Shown here piece after piece: positions 1 to 6,135 of a stretch of 6,929 nt of DNA (position 1 is the stretch's first letter; the number at the start of each line of letters is the position of its first letter). Below the pieces are notes generated by a model. The model was not told where the DNA came from, made no database searches, and saw only the letters and a list, made by a program, of their open reading frames with translations. The translations under genes were made by a program, and so were the position numbers. Origin of the DNA: an uncultured Spirochaetaceae bacterium (GTDB lineage: Bacteria > Spirochaetota > Spirochaetia > Sphaerochaetales > Sphaerochaetaceae); assembly GCA_947630635.1 (NCBI GenBank), contig CANRIJ010000078.1:1-6929 (forward strand), read 5' to 3'.

Positions 1-1212
1 CTCGATTTAAGAGAGCTCAGGAAGAAGTCTGGTGGCTTCTTTGGCTCAGGGGAGTCAACAGGATCAATAGGGGTAGTGACTCTCAATCTTCCCAGACTGA
101 GCTATCTCTCAAAGGACGAGAAGGATTTCTATAGTAGGCTCGATAGGCTTATGGATATTGCAGCCCGATCGCTTAAGGTGAAGAGAACAGTAGTCTCAAA
201 GCTCCTGGACGAGGGACTCTATCCATATACAAAGCGCTATTTGGGAAACTTTGACAATCACTTCTCCACAATAGGGCTTGTCGGAATGAACGAGGCATGC
301 TTGAATGCATCATGGCTGGGAGTAGGGCTCTATGATAAGAAGGCTCAGGATTTTGCAGTGGATGTTCTCAATCACATGAGAGAGAGACTCTCTGACTACC
401 AGGAGATGTATGGGGACCTCTATAATCTTGAGGCAACTCCTGCTGAGAGCACATGCTACAGGTTTGCAAAGCACGATGTTGAGCAGTTCCCAGATATCAT
501 CACTGCAACTTCTGTAGAGAATGGATCGCCATACTATACGAATTCCTCCCATCTCCCAGTTGGATACACATCTGATATTTTCGAGGCTCTTGATGTCCAG
601 GATAGGCTTCAGACTCTCTATACCTCGGGAACAGTCTTCCATGCATTCTTGGGTGAGAAGATGCCTGATTGGAAATCTACTGCAAAGCTCGTGAGAGCAA
701 TTGCAGAGAACTATGAGCTGCCATACTACACGATAAGTCCTACATACTCAGTTTGTTCCGAACACGGATATATTTCCGGTGAAGTCTATGAGTGTCCTCA
801 TTGCCATAAGAAGACTGAGGTCTACTCTAGAATCACTGGATACTATCGTCCAGTTCAGAACTGGAACGCAGGCAAGGGCCAGGAGTTCAAAGAGAGAAGA
901 GAGTATGATATTGCCTCCTCTCGCCTTAGAGTGAAGAAGAGCGCCGAGGCTGAGTGCACCTCATCTTATTCTAAGGATGAGGATAGACTTCTTCTCTTTG
1001 CCACAAAGACCTGCCCAAACTGCAGGATTGCAAAAGCGGCACTTGATAAGTCGGGAATCTCATATTCGGTAGTATATGCCGAGGATAACCCAGAGGAGGC
1101 CGAGAGGTTCTCTGTGCGCCAGGCACCGACTCTTGTCGAGATAAAAAATGGAAGGGTTTCCGTTATACAGAATGCCTCGAATATAATCGAGTACTCCAAG
1201 AAAACTGTTTAG
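1..1212 (+). CDS. nrdD: Anaerobic (class III) ribonucleoside-triphosphate reductase with fused C-terminal glutaredoxin-like domain; 5' end missing
   Basis: The reading frame is open from base 1, so the N-terminal part (ATP-cone and most of the barrel) lies upstream; 403 residues are visible. The enzyme reduces ribonucleotides to deoxyribonucleotides without oxygen, using a glycyl radical. Seen, in visible-protein numbering: the family stretch GSGESTGSIGVV near the start; a probable thiyl-radical cysteine C100 in the GLVGMNEACLN loop; C152 in ATPAESTCYRF; a zinc site C252-x2-H255...C265-x2-C268; and the glycyl-radical loop SRITGYYRPVQNWN with G280. A normal NrdD ends soon after this loop. Here a short linker is followed by about 75 residues (roughly 329-403) resembling a glutaredoxin/NrdH domain, with redox motif C338-P-N-C341 and cis-proline P376 in QAPT. 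The redoxin probably reduces the active-site cysteines, as known for formate-independent NrdD subtypes; that is inference. No nrdG activase follows, because a terminator lies directly downstream. The GTG at base 76 is internal, not the start. Confidence 0.95.
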   Translation, partial: LDLRELRKKSGGFFGSGESTGSIGVVTLNLPRLSYLSKDEKDFYSRLDRLMDIAARSLKVKRTVVSKLLDEGLYPYTKRYLGNFDNHFSTIGLVGMNEACLNASWLGVGLYDKKAQDFAVDVLNHMRERLSDYQEMYGDLYNLEATPAESTCYRFAKHDVEQFPDIITATSVENGSPYYTNSSHLPVGYTSDIFEALDVQDRLQTLYTSGTVFHAFLGEKMPDWKSTAKLVRAIAENYELPYYTISPTYSVCSEHGYISGEVYECPHCHKKTEVYSRITGYYRPVQNWNAGKGQEFKERREYDIASSRLRVKKSAEAECTSSYSKDEDRLLLFATKTCPNCRIAKAALDKSGISYSVVYAEDNPEEAERFSVRQAPTLVEIKNGRVSVIQNASNIIEYSKKTV

Positions 1213-1223
1213 CGATCTATTTG

Positions 1224-1250
1224 CGCCTTGAGAAATCAAGGCGTTTTTTT
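1224..1250 (+). terminator. Intrinsic (rho-independent) terminator of nrdD
   Basis: A perfect 7-bp stem (CGCCTTG at 1224-1230, CAAGGCG at 1237-1243) with a 6-nt loop AGAAAT is followed at once by seven T (1244-1250). It starts 11 bases after the nrdD stop codon. The T-run overlaps the stop codon (TAA on the minus strand, bases 1251-1249) of the convergent ABC gene. In the minus direction the hairpin is followed by CAAATAG rather than a T-run, so it should act well only for nrdD. Confidence 0.9.
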
Positions 1251-1875
1251 ATATGAGTTTTCCTTTTGAGAGGGTGAAGCTCTTTAGCTTAATAGGAGCC
1301 TTCTCCTCTTCATGAGTCACATAGATCAAATTGGATCTTGGTCCAATGCTCTTCAGCGCGTAAGAAAGGAGCGCCTTTGCATCCTCCTGATTGAGACTTC
1401 TTCCTGTCTCATCAAGAATAAGGACGCTGGGACTCAAGAGAATTCCCCTTATAAGGGCAACTCTTGAAATCTCTCCCCCGGATAGCTCATAGGGCCTTTT
1501 CATTATAAGTGAGAGTGGGAGAGAGAGCTCTCTGAAGTGGCTCTCTGCATCAAAGTCGCTCTTTTTGCTCTTTTTTGAATAGAAGGCCTCTTTCAGGCTT
1601 TTTTCTATTTTGAATCTGGGATCAAACGAGCCTAGTGCATTTTGGCTTATATAGACTACTGAGCCTTTTTCCAGTTTGCTCTTTTCTCTGCCGTCTATTA
1701 AAACGCTTCCCTCATCAGGTTCGATGTACGATGCGATGATCTTCATGAGAGTAGTCTTTCCCTCTCCGGATTTTCCATAGAGCATTATGCTCTCTCCGTC
1801 TTCTAGGCGGAGGCTCACCCTGCTGAGGAGTCTGGTTGAGTTGAATGATTTTGATATATCCCTTAGCTCAAGCAT
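1249..1875 (-). CDS. ABC transporter ATP-binding protein, Opp/Dpp/Nik-like (second of a pair)
   Basis: This 208-residue protein is a single nucleotide-binding domain that would hydrolyse ATP on the inner face of the membrane to drive an importer. Motifs seen: Walker A GKSGEGKT (about 34-41), Q-loop Q78 in YISQNALGSFDP, signature LSGGE (131-135), Walker B VLILDE with catalytic Glu156, and switch His188 in VTHEE. The stretch after the Q-loop (SFDPRFKIEKSL) resembles the SLNP-type region of peptide and nickel ATPases. The D-loop reads SLN instead of the usual S-A-L-D, so its aspartate is Asn162, and the usual DEP after Walker B is DET. The start is the ATG at 1875-1873, which shares its A with the upstream TGA stop (TGATG) and has GGAGG four bases before it. 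An in-frame TTG at 1878 sits too close to that site. Translation is therefore coupled to the preceding ABC gene. No permease or substrate-binding protein is present, so the substrate is unknown. Confidence 0.88.
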   Translation of the reverse strand: MLELRDISKSFNSTRLLSRVSLRLEDGESIMLYGKSGEGKTTLMKIIASYIEPDEGSVLIDGREKSKLEKGSVVYISQNALGSFDPRFKIEKSLKEAFYSKKSKKSDFDAESHFRELSLPLSLIMKRPYELSGGEISRVALIRGILLSPSVLILDETGRSLNQEDAKALLSYALKSIGPRSNLIYVTHEEEKAPIKLKSFTLSKGKLI

Positions 1876-2540
1876 CAATCCTCCATAAATGCATGCCCCT
1901 CTTTTAAGAGCACGGTGTGGGTGCTCCCTTTATCAGAGAGTCTTCTTGAGTGCGTCACAAAGAGAGCTGTTCCCTTTCTCTCCTTTGCGATTTTCCCGAT
2001 CTCGAGAAATGCCTTCAGCTCCGAGTCTATATCCAGGCTCGACGTGCTCTCGTCAAATAGGAGAATCCTGGACTCTGATAGGTATGCCTTTGCTATCTGC
2101 GCTCTTTCTAGCATCCCCCCTGAGAGCTCGTGGGGATACTTTCTGAGATCCTCTCTGTCCAGTCCAGAGAGAAGAGCGCTTTTCTCGATCAGGCTCTTTC
2201 TCTCTTTTCTTGTGCTTTTGATTTTCTGAAGCCTTAAGGAGAGCATTAGCTCTTTTTCAAGCCTTCTCACAGGCGAGAAGGAACCGTATTGGTCCTGAAG
2301 GGCTATGAAAATGGATTTTCCGCCATTCTGATTTTCAGAATCTGGGATTATGATATTGCCGCTTATTTTGTAGTTTTCATCCAGTAGCCCTGCTATTGCC
2401 TTCAAGAGCGTTGTCTTTCCCTCTCCCGATTGGCCTAGTATGAGGTATGACTTTCCCTCCTCAAATGATAGATTTACATTCTCTAGAATGGTTCTTTCAA
2501 AAGTCGAAATTGTGAGATTCTCAAGAATTAGCACTGCCAT
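1875..2540 (-). CDS. ABC transporter ATP-binding protein, Opp/Dpp/Nik-like (first of a pair)
   Basis: This 221-residue protein is a complete nucleotide-binding domain: Walker A GQSGEGKT (36-43), Q-loop Q82 in LQDQYGSFSP, signature LSGGM (139-143), Walker B ILLFDE with Glu164, D-loop SSLD (167-170) and switch His197 in VTHS. LSGGM in the context KYPHELSGGM is typical of DppD, OppD and NikD proteins. It lacks the cysteine-containing C-terminal extension of full DppD/OppD, so in size it is closer to the NikD type. The reading frame stays open up to 2603, but that would place the N-terminus inside the tRNA gene. The ATG at 2540, giving MAVLILENLTIS and matching the normal first beta strand, is the sensible start. 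No strong Shine-Dalgarno site is visible before it. The gene starts 30 bases after the tRNA end and overlaps the next ABC gene by the A of TGATG. The two proteins probably form a heterodimer. The cognate membrane subunits are not in this window, and the substrate cannot be named. Confidence 0.88.
   Translation of the reverse strand: MAVLILENLTISTFERTILENVNLSFEEGKSYLILGQSGEGKTTLLKAIAGLLDENYKISGNIIIPDSENQNGGKSIFIALQDQYGSFSPVRRLEKELMLSLRLQKIKSTRKERKSLIEKSALLSGLDREDLRKYPHELSGGMLERAQIAKAYLSESRILLFDESTSSLDIDSELKAFLEIGKIAKERKGTALFVTHSRRLSDKGSTHTVLLKEGHAFMED
1880..1884 (-). promoter_or_regulatory. Shine-Dalgarno site that fixes the start of the second ABC gene
   Basis: GGAGG on the minus strand lies inside the last codons of the upstream ABC gene (its Met-Glu-Asp end). 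It is four bases from the ATG at 1875 and only one base from the alternative TTG at 1878. This spacing favours the ATG and fits the TGATG stop-start overlap. Confidence 0.7.
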
Positions 2541-2570
2541 TTTAGATGAGTTTTCTTTAGGCTTATGATT

Positions 2571-2644
2571 TCGGGCATGGCGGATTTGAACCGCCGACCC
2601 CAAGTCCCCCAGACTTGTACGCTAAACCCCTGCGCTAATGCCCG
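2571..2644 (-). tRNA. tRNA-Pro, anticodon GGG
   Basis: A full cloverleaf of 74 nt folds on the minus strand. It has a 7-bp acceptor stem (CGGGCAT with ATGCCCG), a D stem GCGC/GCGT with a 9-nt loop AGGGGTTTA, and a perfect anticodon stem CAAGT/ACTTG. The anticodon loop is CTGGGGG, with anticodon GGG at 2610-2608. The variable loop is 5 nt, and the T stem GGCGG/CCGCC encloses TTCAAAT. G37 and discriminator base A are usual for tRNA-Pro. It reads CCC and CCU codons. The 3' CCA is not encoded (A is followed by AAT) and must be added by the CCA-adding enzyme. It has its own promoter about 16 bases upstream and is probably co-transcribed with the ABC pair. Confidence 0.95.
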
Positions 2645-2659
2645 CTATTTCAATAAGAA

Positions 2660-2688
2660 ATAATCTTTTAAGTGCTTCTTGTTGTCAA
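2660..2688 (-). promoter_or_regulatory. Sigma-70-type promoter for tRNA-Pro and the ABC pair
   Basis: On the minus strand a perfect -35 box TTGACA (2688-2683) is separated by exactly 17 bases from a -10 box GATTAT (2665-2660), which matches the consensus at four of six positions. Transcription would start near 2653, giving a leader of about 9 bases before the mature tRNA 5' end at 2644. Position, spacing and the strong -35 box fit a stable-RNA promoter. Confidence 0.65.
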
Positions 2689-2708
2689 TAGAAAAGAATC
2701 TTTAAAGT

Positions 2709-2717
2709 TGTGCTAAT
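2709..2717 (+). promoter_or_regulatory. Weak candidate extended -10 promoter for the V-ATPase operon
   Basis: The gap between the tRNA and the first V-ATPase gene (2645-2743) must hold a plus-strand promoter unless the operon is transcribed from elsewhere. The best candidate is TGT-GCTAAT, an extended -10 with four of six matches, without a good -35 box at the right distance. GATAAA at 2720-2725 is an alternative -10. Neither is convincing. Confidence 0.22.
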
Positions 2718-2743
2718 TCGATAAAAAGCCTAGAGTAGTGAAT

Positions 2744-3055
2744 ATGCAGAGCGCTGTTATTGATGAGATTCTCAGAGTCGAGGAAGAATCCAGGAAAATG
2801 GTTGAAGAAGCCAGCGAAAAGGCACAGGAGCTTGTATTCTCTTCTAACGAAGAGGCTCAGAGGATCATTCTCGATACCGTTAAGAAGGCAAGAGAGGATG
2901 GAGAGCATAGGCTAGAGGAGGCTCAAGAGACCTACGACAGAGAGATTGGAGAGTACACAAAGGCGCTTGAAGAGAAGAGCGATGGCTTTTCCGATAATGA
3001 AGTCAAAGAGATTGCAGATAAGGCATTTGAGCTAATCTCCTTCGGAAGGCGCTGA
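2744..3055 (+). CDS. V/A-type ATPase peripheral stalk subunit (H/G-like coiled coil; AhaH/NtpF-like)
   Basis: This is a 103-residue, highly charged protein made mostly of Glu, Lys, Arg and Ala in heptad-like spacing from about residue 5 to 80, with no membrane segment. It is the expected size and composition for the small coiled-coil subunit that pairs with subunit E to form the peripheral stalks of V/A-type ATPases. Its position at the head of the operon agrees with ahaH in methanogens and ntpF in Enterococcus. Sequence alone cannot separate it from other coiled coils, so operon context carries much of the call. The ATG at 2744 is preferred over an in-frame GTG at 2738: the only ribosome-site-like bases (AGAG, 2732-2735) lie eight bases from the ATG but only two from the GTG. 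The stop is followed after one base by the start of subunit C. Arginine codons are seven AGA/AGG and one CGC. Confidence 0.8.
   Translation: MQSAVIDEILRVEEESRKMVEEASEKAQELVFSSNEEAQRIILDTVKKAREDGEHRLEEAQETYDREIGEYTKALEEKSDGFSDNEVKEIADKAFELISFGRR
3044..3049 (+). promoter_or_regulatory. Shine-Dalgarno site supporting the GTG start of subunit C
   Basis: GGAAGG sits seven bases before the GTG at 3057 and lies within the end of the stalk-subunit gene. It supports GTG as the true start of subunit C and close coupling of the two genes. Confidence 0.6.
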
Positions 3056-3056
3056 A

Positions 3057-4154
3057 GTGGGAAGTGTTAGTCAGTTTGGATTTCTGAACGCCAAGCTCAA
3101 GGCGAGAATCGGAGTGTTAAAGGACAGTAGCCTCTTAGATGACCTTATCAAGGCTCCCAATCTTGTTGAGGCCTTCTCAGTATTGAAGGAGAAGGGGTAT
3201 CCAGAGCTTAGCGATGTATATGACAAGAGCGGCGATATCGAGGAGGTTGAGCTTGAGATCTTCAAAGAGGAGATAGAGAGCTACAGACAAATCAGGGCAT
3301 TTCTCCCTAAGAAGGCGCTATTTTTTATGGATGTGCTTGAGGAGAAGCTGGAGCTTGAGAACCTTAAAAGCGCAATCAGAATGTGGTACTCGGATTTTGT
3401 AAGGCACCATCAGCTTAGAGATAGGGCAGCCTATCTATATAAGGGCAGAATTGTAAGTGATATCAATTGGGATGGAGTTGTGAATGCACTATCATGGGAA
3501 GATTTGGAAAAGGCAGTCAAAGAGTCGCCGTATTTTGAGACAATCAGCTCATTCAAGTATGAGAGCATAAGTCGCGATGGGCTCTTTGATCTTGAGATAG
3601 CTCTAGACAATCTCTATTTCTCCAGGCTCTTCAAGGCAATTGATAGGCTCTCTGGCGACGATAGGATGGTAACTCGCGCCATATATTTAAAGGATATGGA
3701 CCTGAAGAATATTCTGCTTCTTATCAGATATGGCTATTATCATCGCCTTGAAAGAGATAAAATCGAGAAGATTGCCATTCCCTTCGGTATGGTCTACAGA
3801 GATCTAAAGGAGAACGGCTATTTTGAGAGGGGCGATTTGATCAAGGGCATAAGGGACTCGGTTAATCATAGATATTCGGCACTTGTCGAGGATATCGAAC
3901 AGGTATCCAGAGAGAGCGAGAAGTCTTTTGAGGAGAAGGGCAGGACCGAGAGAGAGATACTCAAGCTCGAGGGCTATCTTCATGCTGTGAGAGACAAAGA
4001 GTATCACTCGCTCCTTTCAAAAGACCCATTTTCTATTGGCATTATGCTTTCATATCTCTATCTGAAGACGCAGATGTATCAGAAAATCAGGTCGATCTTG
4101 ACATTAAAGCGCTACTCTTGGAGTGAAGAGAGAATCAGGGAGGCATTTAAATGA
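3057..4154 (+). CDS. atpC: V/A-type ATP synthase/ATPase subunit C (V0 d-like, AC39 family)
   Basis: The 365-residue protein matches the subunit C/AC39 family in length, and its N-terminus (QFGFLNAKLKARIGVLKDSS) has the typical Y/F-x-x-LNAKxRA start. The family forms a funnel-shaped, mainly helical socket that joins the central shaft (D and F) to the rotating proteolipid ring. The rest is helix-rich and charged with no membrane segment, as expected for a peripheral protein on the cytoplasmic face. The start is GTG at 3057 with GGAAGG seven bases upstream, one base after the previous stop. The 3' end overlaps the subunit I start as ATGA (4151-4154), so translation is coupled. In many operons (H-I-K-E-C-F-A-B-D) this gene lies after E; here it is second. 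Confidence 0.9.
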   Translation: MGSVSQFGFLNAKLKARIGVLKDSSLLDDLIKAPNLVEAFSVLKEKGYPELSDVYDKSGDIEEVELEIFKEEIESYRQIRAFLPKKALFFMDVLEEKLELENLKSAIRMWYSDFVRHHQLRDRAAYLYKGRIVSDINWDGVVNALSWEDLEKAVKESPYFETISSFKYESISRDGLFDLEIALDNLYFSRLFKAIDRLSGDDRMVTRAIYLKDMDLKNILLLIRYGYYHRLERDKIEKIAIPFGMVYRDLKENGYFERGDLIKGIRDSVNHRYSALVEDIEQVSRESEKSFEEKGRTEREILKLEGYLHAVRDKEYHSLLSKDPFSIGIMLSYLYLKTQMYQKIRSILTLKRYSWSEERIREAFK

Positions 4155-6121
4155 GTATATTCGCTAAGCGCATGAGGATGCTGACCGCTGTTGTTCTTGA
4201 GAAAGACAAAGACAGAGTAGTCAAGGCTCTTTTGGATAAGGGCGTAATGGAGTTTATCCACATAGAGAATGTGGATTCTGGGCTCAGAGGATACGAGAGC
4301 GATATTCCACGCGCAAAGGTCAGTGAGATAAGGGCTAGAGTCGAGTCGATTCTGAAGCAGGATGATATTCCGACTCCCGAGATTGTCTCTGATGACCTTA
4401 AGGAGACGCCAGTATTGGAGTTTGATGATATTGAGCATGAGCTTGATAGGCTCTCAATCTCCATCCAGAGAATTAAGGACCAGCAGAAGAAGGTCAATGA
4501 GAAGCTCAATACATATGAGGAGATTGAGGGCTACCTCGATAGAGATGGCCAGTATATAGACCTGAGAGTCGGAACAATCTCCGGTGATGCAAATGCTCTA
4601 AAAGAGAGACTGGAGTCTTTTTTGGCACTCTATGACTTTAGTAAGAGCCCCTATGTGACGCTCTCGCTTTCTAGAGACAAAAAGAGAGTTTCCGATACCC
4701 TTGATAAGTTCGGATGGACTGAGGTAAGCGACCCAAAGGCCCAGAAAGAGGGCTCAACGAGAATAAGAAAGGCTCTCTCTGATAAAATCGGAGAATTAAA
4801 TAAAGAGCTTGAGCTCTTTAGCGAGAAGGTCAAAGAAAAGATAGAGAAGAAGAAGGAGAGTTTGGTGACTCTCTGGAAGGAGCTTAGGGTTCTTGAGCTC
4901 TGCAAGCATGTAGAGTCCTATTTCTCATACACAGACCATACATCTCTTTTCTCTGGATGGATTCCCTATCAGGAGAGCAGGGATGTCGAGAGAATAATAA
5001 ACGAGGCCACTGGCTCAAAGGCTATTATTGAGTGGACTGATGACAGTGAGGTGGATCGCTCAGAGGTCCCAGTTGCAATGAAGAGCAGCAAGTTCTTTGC
5101 GCCATTCCAGCACCTAGTTGAGAATTATGGCACCCCTGAATACGGCTCCATAAATCCCACTCCATTTACCATGGTTGCCTACATTCTGATGTTCATGCTG
5201 ATGTTTGCAGATGTGGGACAGGGCTTTGTGCTTCTCTTGATCGGCATCATCGGAAAGCTTATATATGCCCGTCATCCAGAGAAGAAAGACGGACTTATAT
5301 CAAGGTATCTTTGCACGCTATTGCTATACCTAGGACCGGCATCGATGGTAGGAGGAGTCCTTTTTGGATCCTATTTTGGATATTCTTGGCTCCCTCCGCT
5401 TTGGTTTGATTATCATGCTGTCGTAAATGGCCATACGGTCCAGGGCTACGTAGAGAGCATCTATGACATACTTGGCATAACAATCTGGTTCGGTATAGGG
5501 GTTATCTTTGTGGGTCTTATTCTCAACTGGATCAATCTTTTGAGAAAAAAGAGGGTCTTTGACTTCTTTTTAGATAAGTATGGCCTTGTTGGAGGATGGC
5601 TCTTTGCACTTGGAATCTATGTCGCAAATGGCTTTGTGAAGTCAGGCTACAAGAGCTTCCCCTCCTCTCCCTTTCTCCTTCCTCTTCTTGCAATACCTCT
5701 TATTTTCATATTTTTGAAGGTTCCAATTGGGTACACAATCAACCGAATAAGAAAGAGGGGTAAGAAAGAGGCCGTTGGGCAGCTTATCATCGACACAATA
5801 ATGGAATTCATAGTGGAGTGCCTTGAGATCTTCTCTGGCTTCTTGGCAAATACGCTCTCATTCATGAGAGTTGCCGGTCTTGGAATTGCCCACGTGTCTC
5901 TGATGACTGCATTTCAGGATATGGCAAATCTCACCAGTATGGTATTTTTGCAGATTTTGATTATGATTGTTGGGAATACCCTTGTAATTGCACTTGAGGG
6001 ACTCTCTGCCGGAGTTCAGTCACTCAGGCTCAATTACTACGAGTTCTTTACGAAGTTCTTCTCAGGCAGGGGAATGGCATTTTCCCCAGTTGGGATAAAT
6101 AGCAGAATAAAGGTTGACTAA
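4151..6121 (+). CDS. atpI: V/A-type ATP synthase/ATPase subunit I (V0 a subunit, 116-kDa family)
   Basis: This 656-residue protein is the stator membrane subunit that provides the ion half-channels. The N-terminal half (about 1-330) is soluble and includes two charged helical arms (about 92-125 and 205-250), which contact the peripheral stalks and subunit C. The C-terminal half carries about seven or eight membrane segments, roughly 338-370, 385-411, 440-461, 478-496, 504-523, 560-588 and 597-620. Family motifs seen: NPTPFT followed by LMFADVGQG (335-358), and LSFMRVAGLGIAH near 569-581. There R573 is the likely essential arginine that faces the proteolipid glutamate. A conserved tail, EGLSAGVQSLRLNYYEFFTKF, spans 616-636. 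Length is normal for the family. The ATG at 4151 overlaps the subunit C stop (ATGA) and has AGGGAGG (4137-4143) seven bases upstream. Subunit K follows after 14 bases. Confidence 0.96.
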   Translation: MSIFAKRMRMLTAVVLEKDKDRVVKALLDKGVMEFIHIENVDSGLRGYESDIPRAKVSEIRARVESILKQDDIPTPEIVSDDLKETPVLEFDDIEHELDRLSISIQRIKDQQKKVNEKLNTYEEIEGYLDRDGQYIDLRVGTISGDANALKERLESFLALYDFSKSPYVTLSLSRDKKRVSDTLDKFGWTEVSDPKAQKEGSTRIRKALSDKIGELNKELELFSEKVKEKIEKKKESLVTLWKELRVLELCKHVESYFSYTDHTSLFSGWIPYQESRDVERIINEATGSKAIIEWTDDSEVDRSEVPVAMKSSKFFAPFQHLVENYGTPEYGSINPTPFTMVAYILMFMLMFADVGQGFVLLLIGIIGKLIYARHPEKKDGLISRYLCTLLLYLGPASMVGGVLFGSYFGYSWLPPLWFDYHAVVNGHTVQGYVESIYDILGITIWFGIGVIFVGLILNWINLLRKKRVFDFFLDKYGLVGGWLFALGIYVANGFVKSGYKSFPSSPFLLPLLAIPLIFIFLKVPIGYTINRIRKRGKKEAVGQLIIDTIMEFIVECLEIFSGFLANTLSFMRVAGLGIAHVSLMTAFQDMANLTSMVFLQILIMIVGNTLVIALEGLSAGVQSLRLNYYEFFTKFFSGRGMAFSPVGINSRIKVD

Positions 6122-6126
6122 TATTT

Positions 6127-6131
6127 GGAGG
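6127..6131 (+). promoter_or_regulatory. Strong Shine-Dalgarno site of subunit K
   Basis: GGAGG is followed by T-C-T-T and the ATG at 6136, a spacing of only four bases. It is the clearest ribosome site in the operon that lies in an intergenic gap rather than in a coding overlap. That fits the need for many copies of the proteolipid per enzyme. Confidence 0.6.
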
Positions 6132-6135
6132 TCTT

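Noticed and set aside
310..642. Minus-strand reading frame inside nrdD
   Set aside because: It lies antisense to well-conserved NrdD sequence, with no ribosome site or recognisable protein features.
76..1212. A complete gene starting at GTG 76
   Set aside because: The frame is open from base 1 and the preceding 25 codons match NrdD (GSGESTGSIGVV), so base 76 is internal and the gene is cut by the window edge.
1876..1878. TTG start for the second ABC ATPase
   Set aside because: It lies only one base from the GGAGG site. The ATG at 1875 has better spacing and a TGATG overlap.
1889..2229. Plus-strand reading frames opposite the first ABC gene
   Set aside because: They lie opposite the Walker B, signature and Q-loop coding sequence and have no family features; they are shadows of the real gene.
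2541..2603. N-terminal extension of the first ABC ATPase
   Set aside because: It would run into the anticodon region of the tRNA-Pro gene and has no family similarity. The ATG at 2540 gives the normal ABC start.
3901..3960. Purine-rich GAGAG runs as a possible repeat element
   Set aside because: Runs of GAG and AGA come from Glu, Lys and AGR-coded Arg in charged helices. They recur in all the V-ATPase genes and do not form a true repeat unit.
4147..4509. Minus-strand frames over the start of subunit I
   Set aside because: Serine/leucine-rich translation is typical of the antisense of a charged coiled-coil gene; no start signals.
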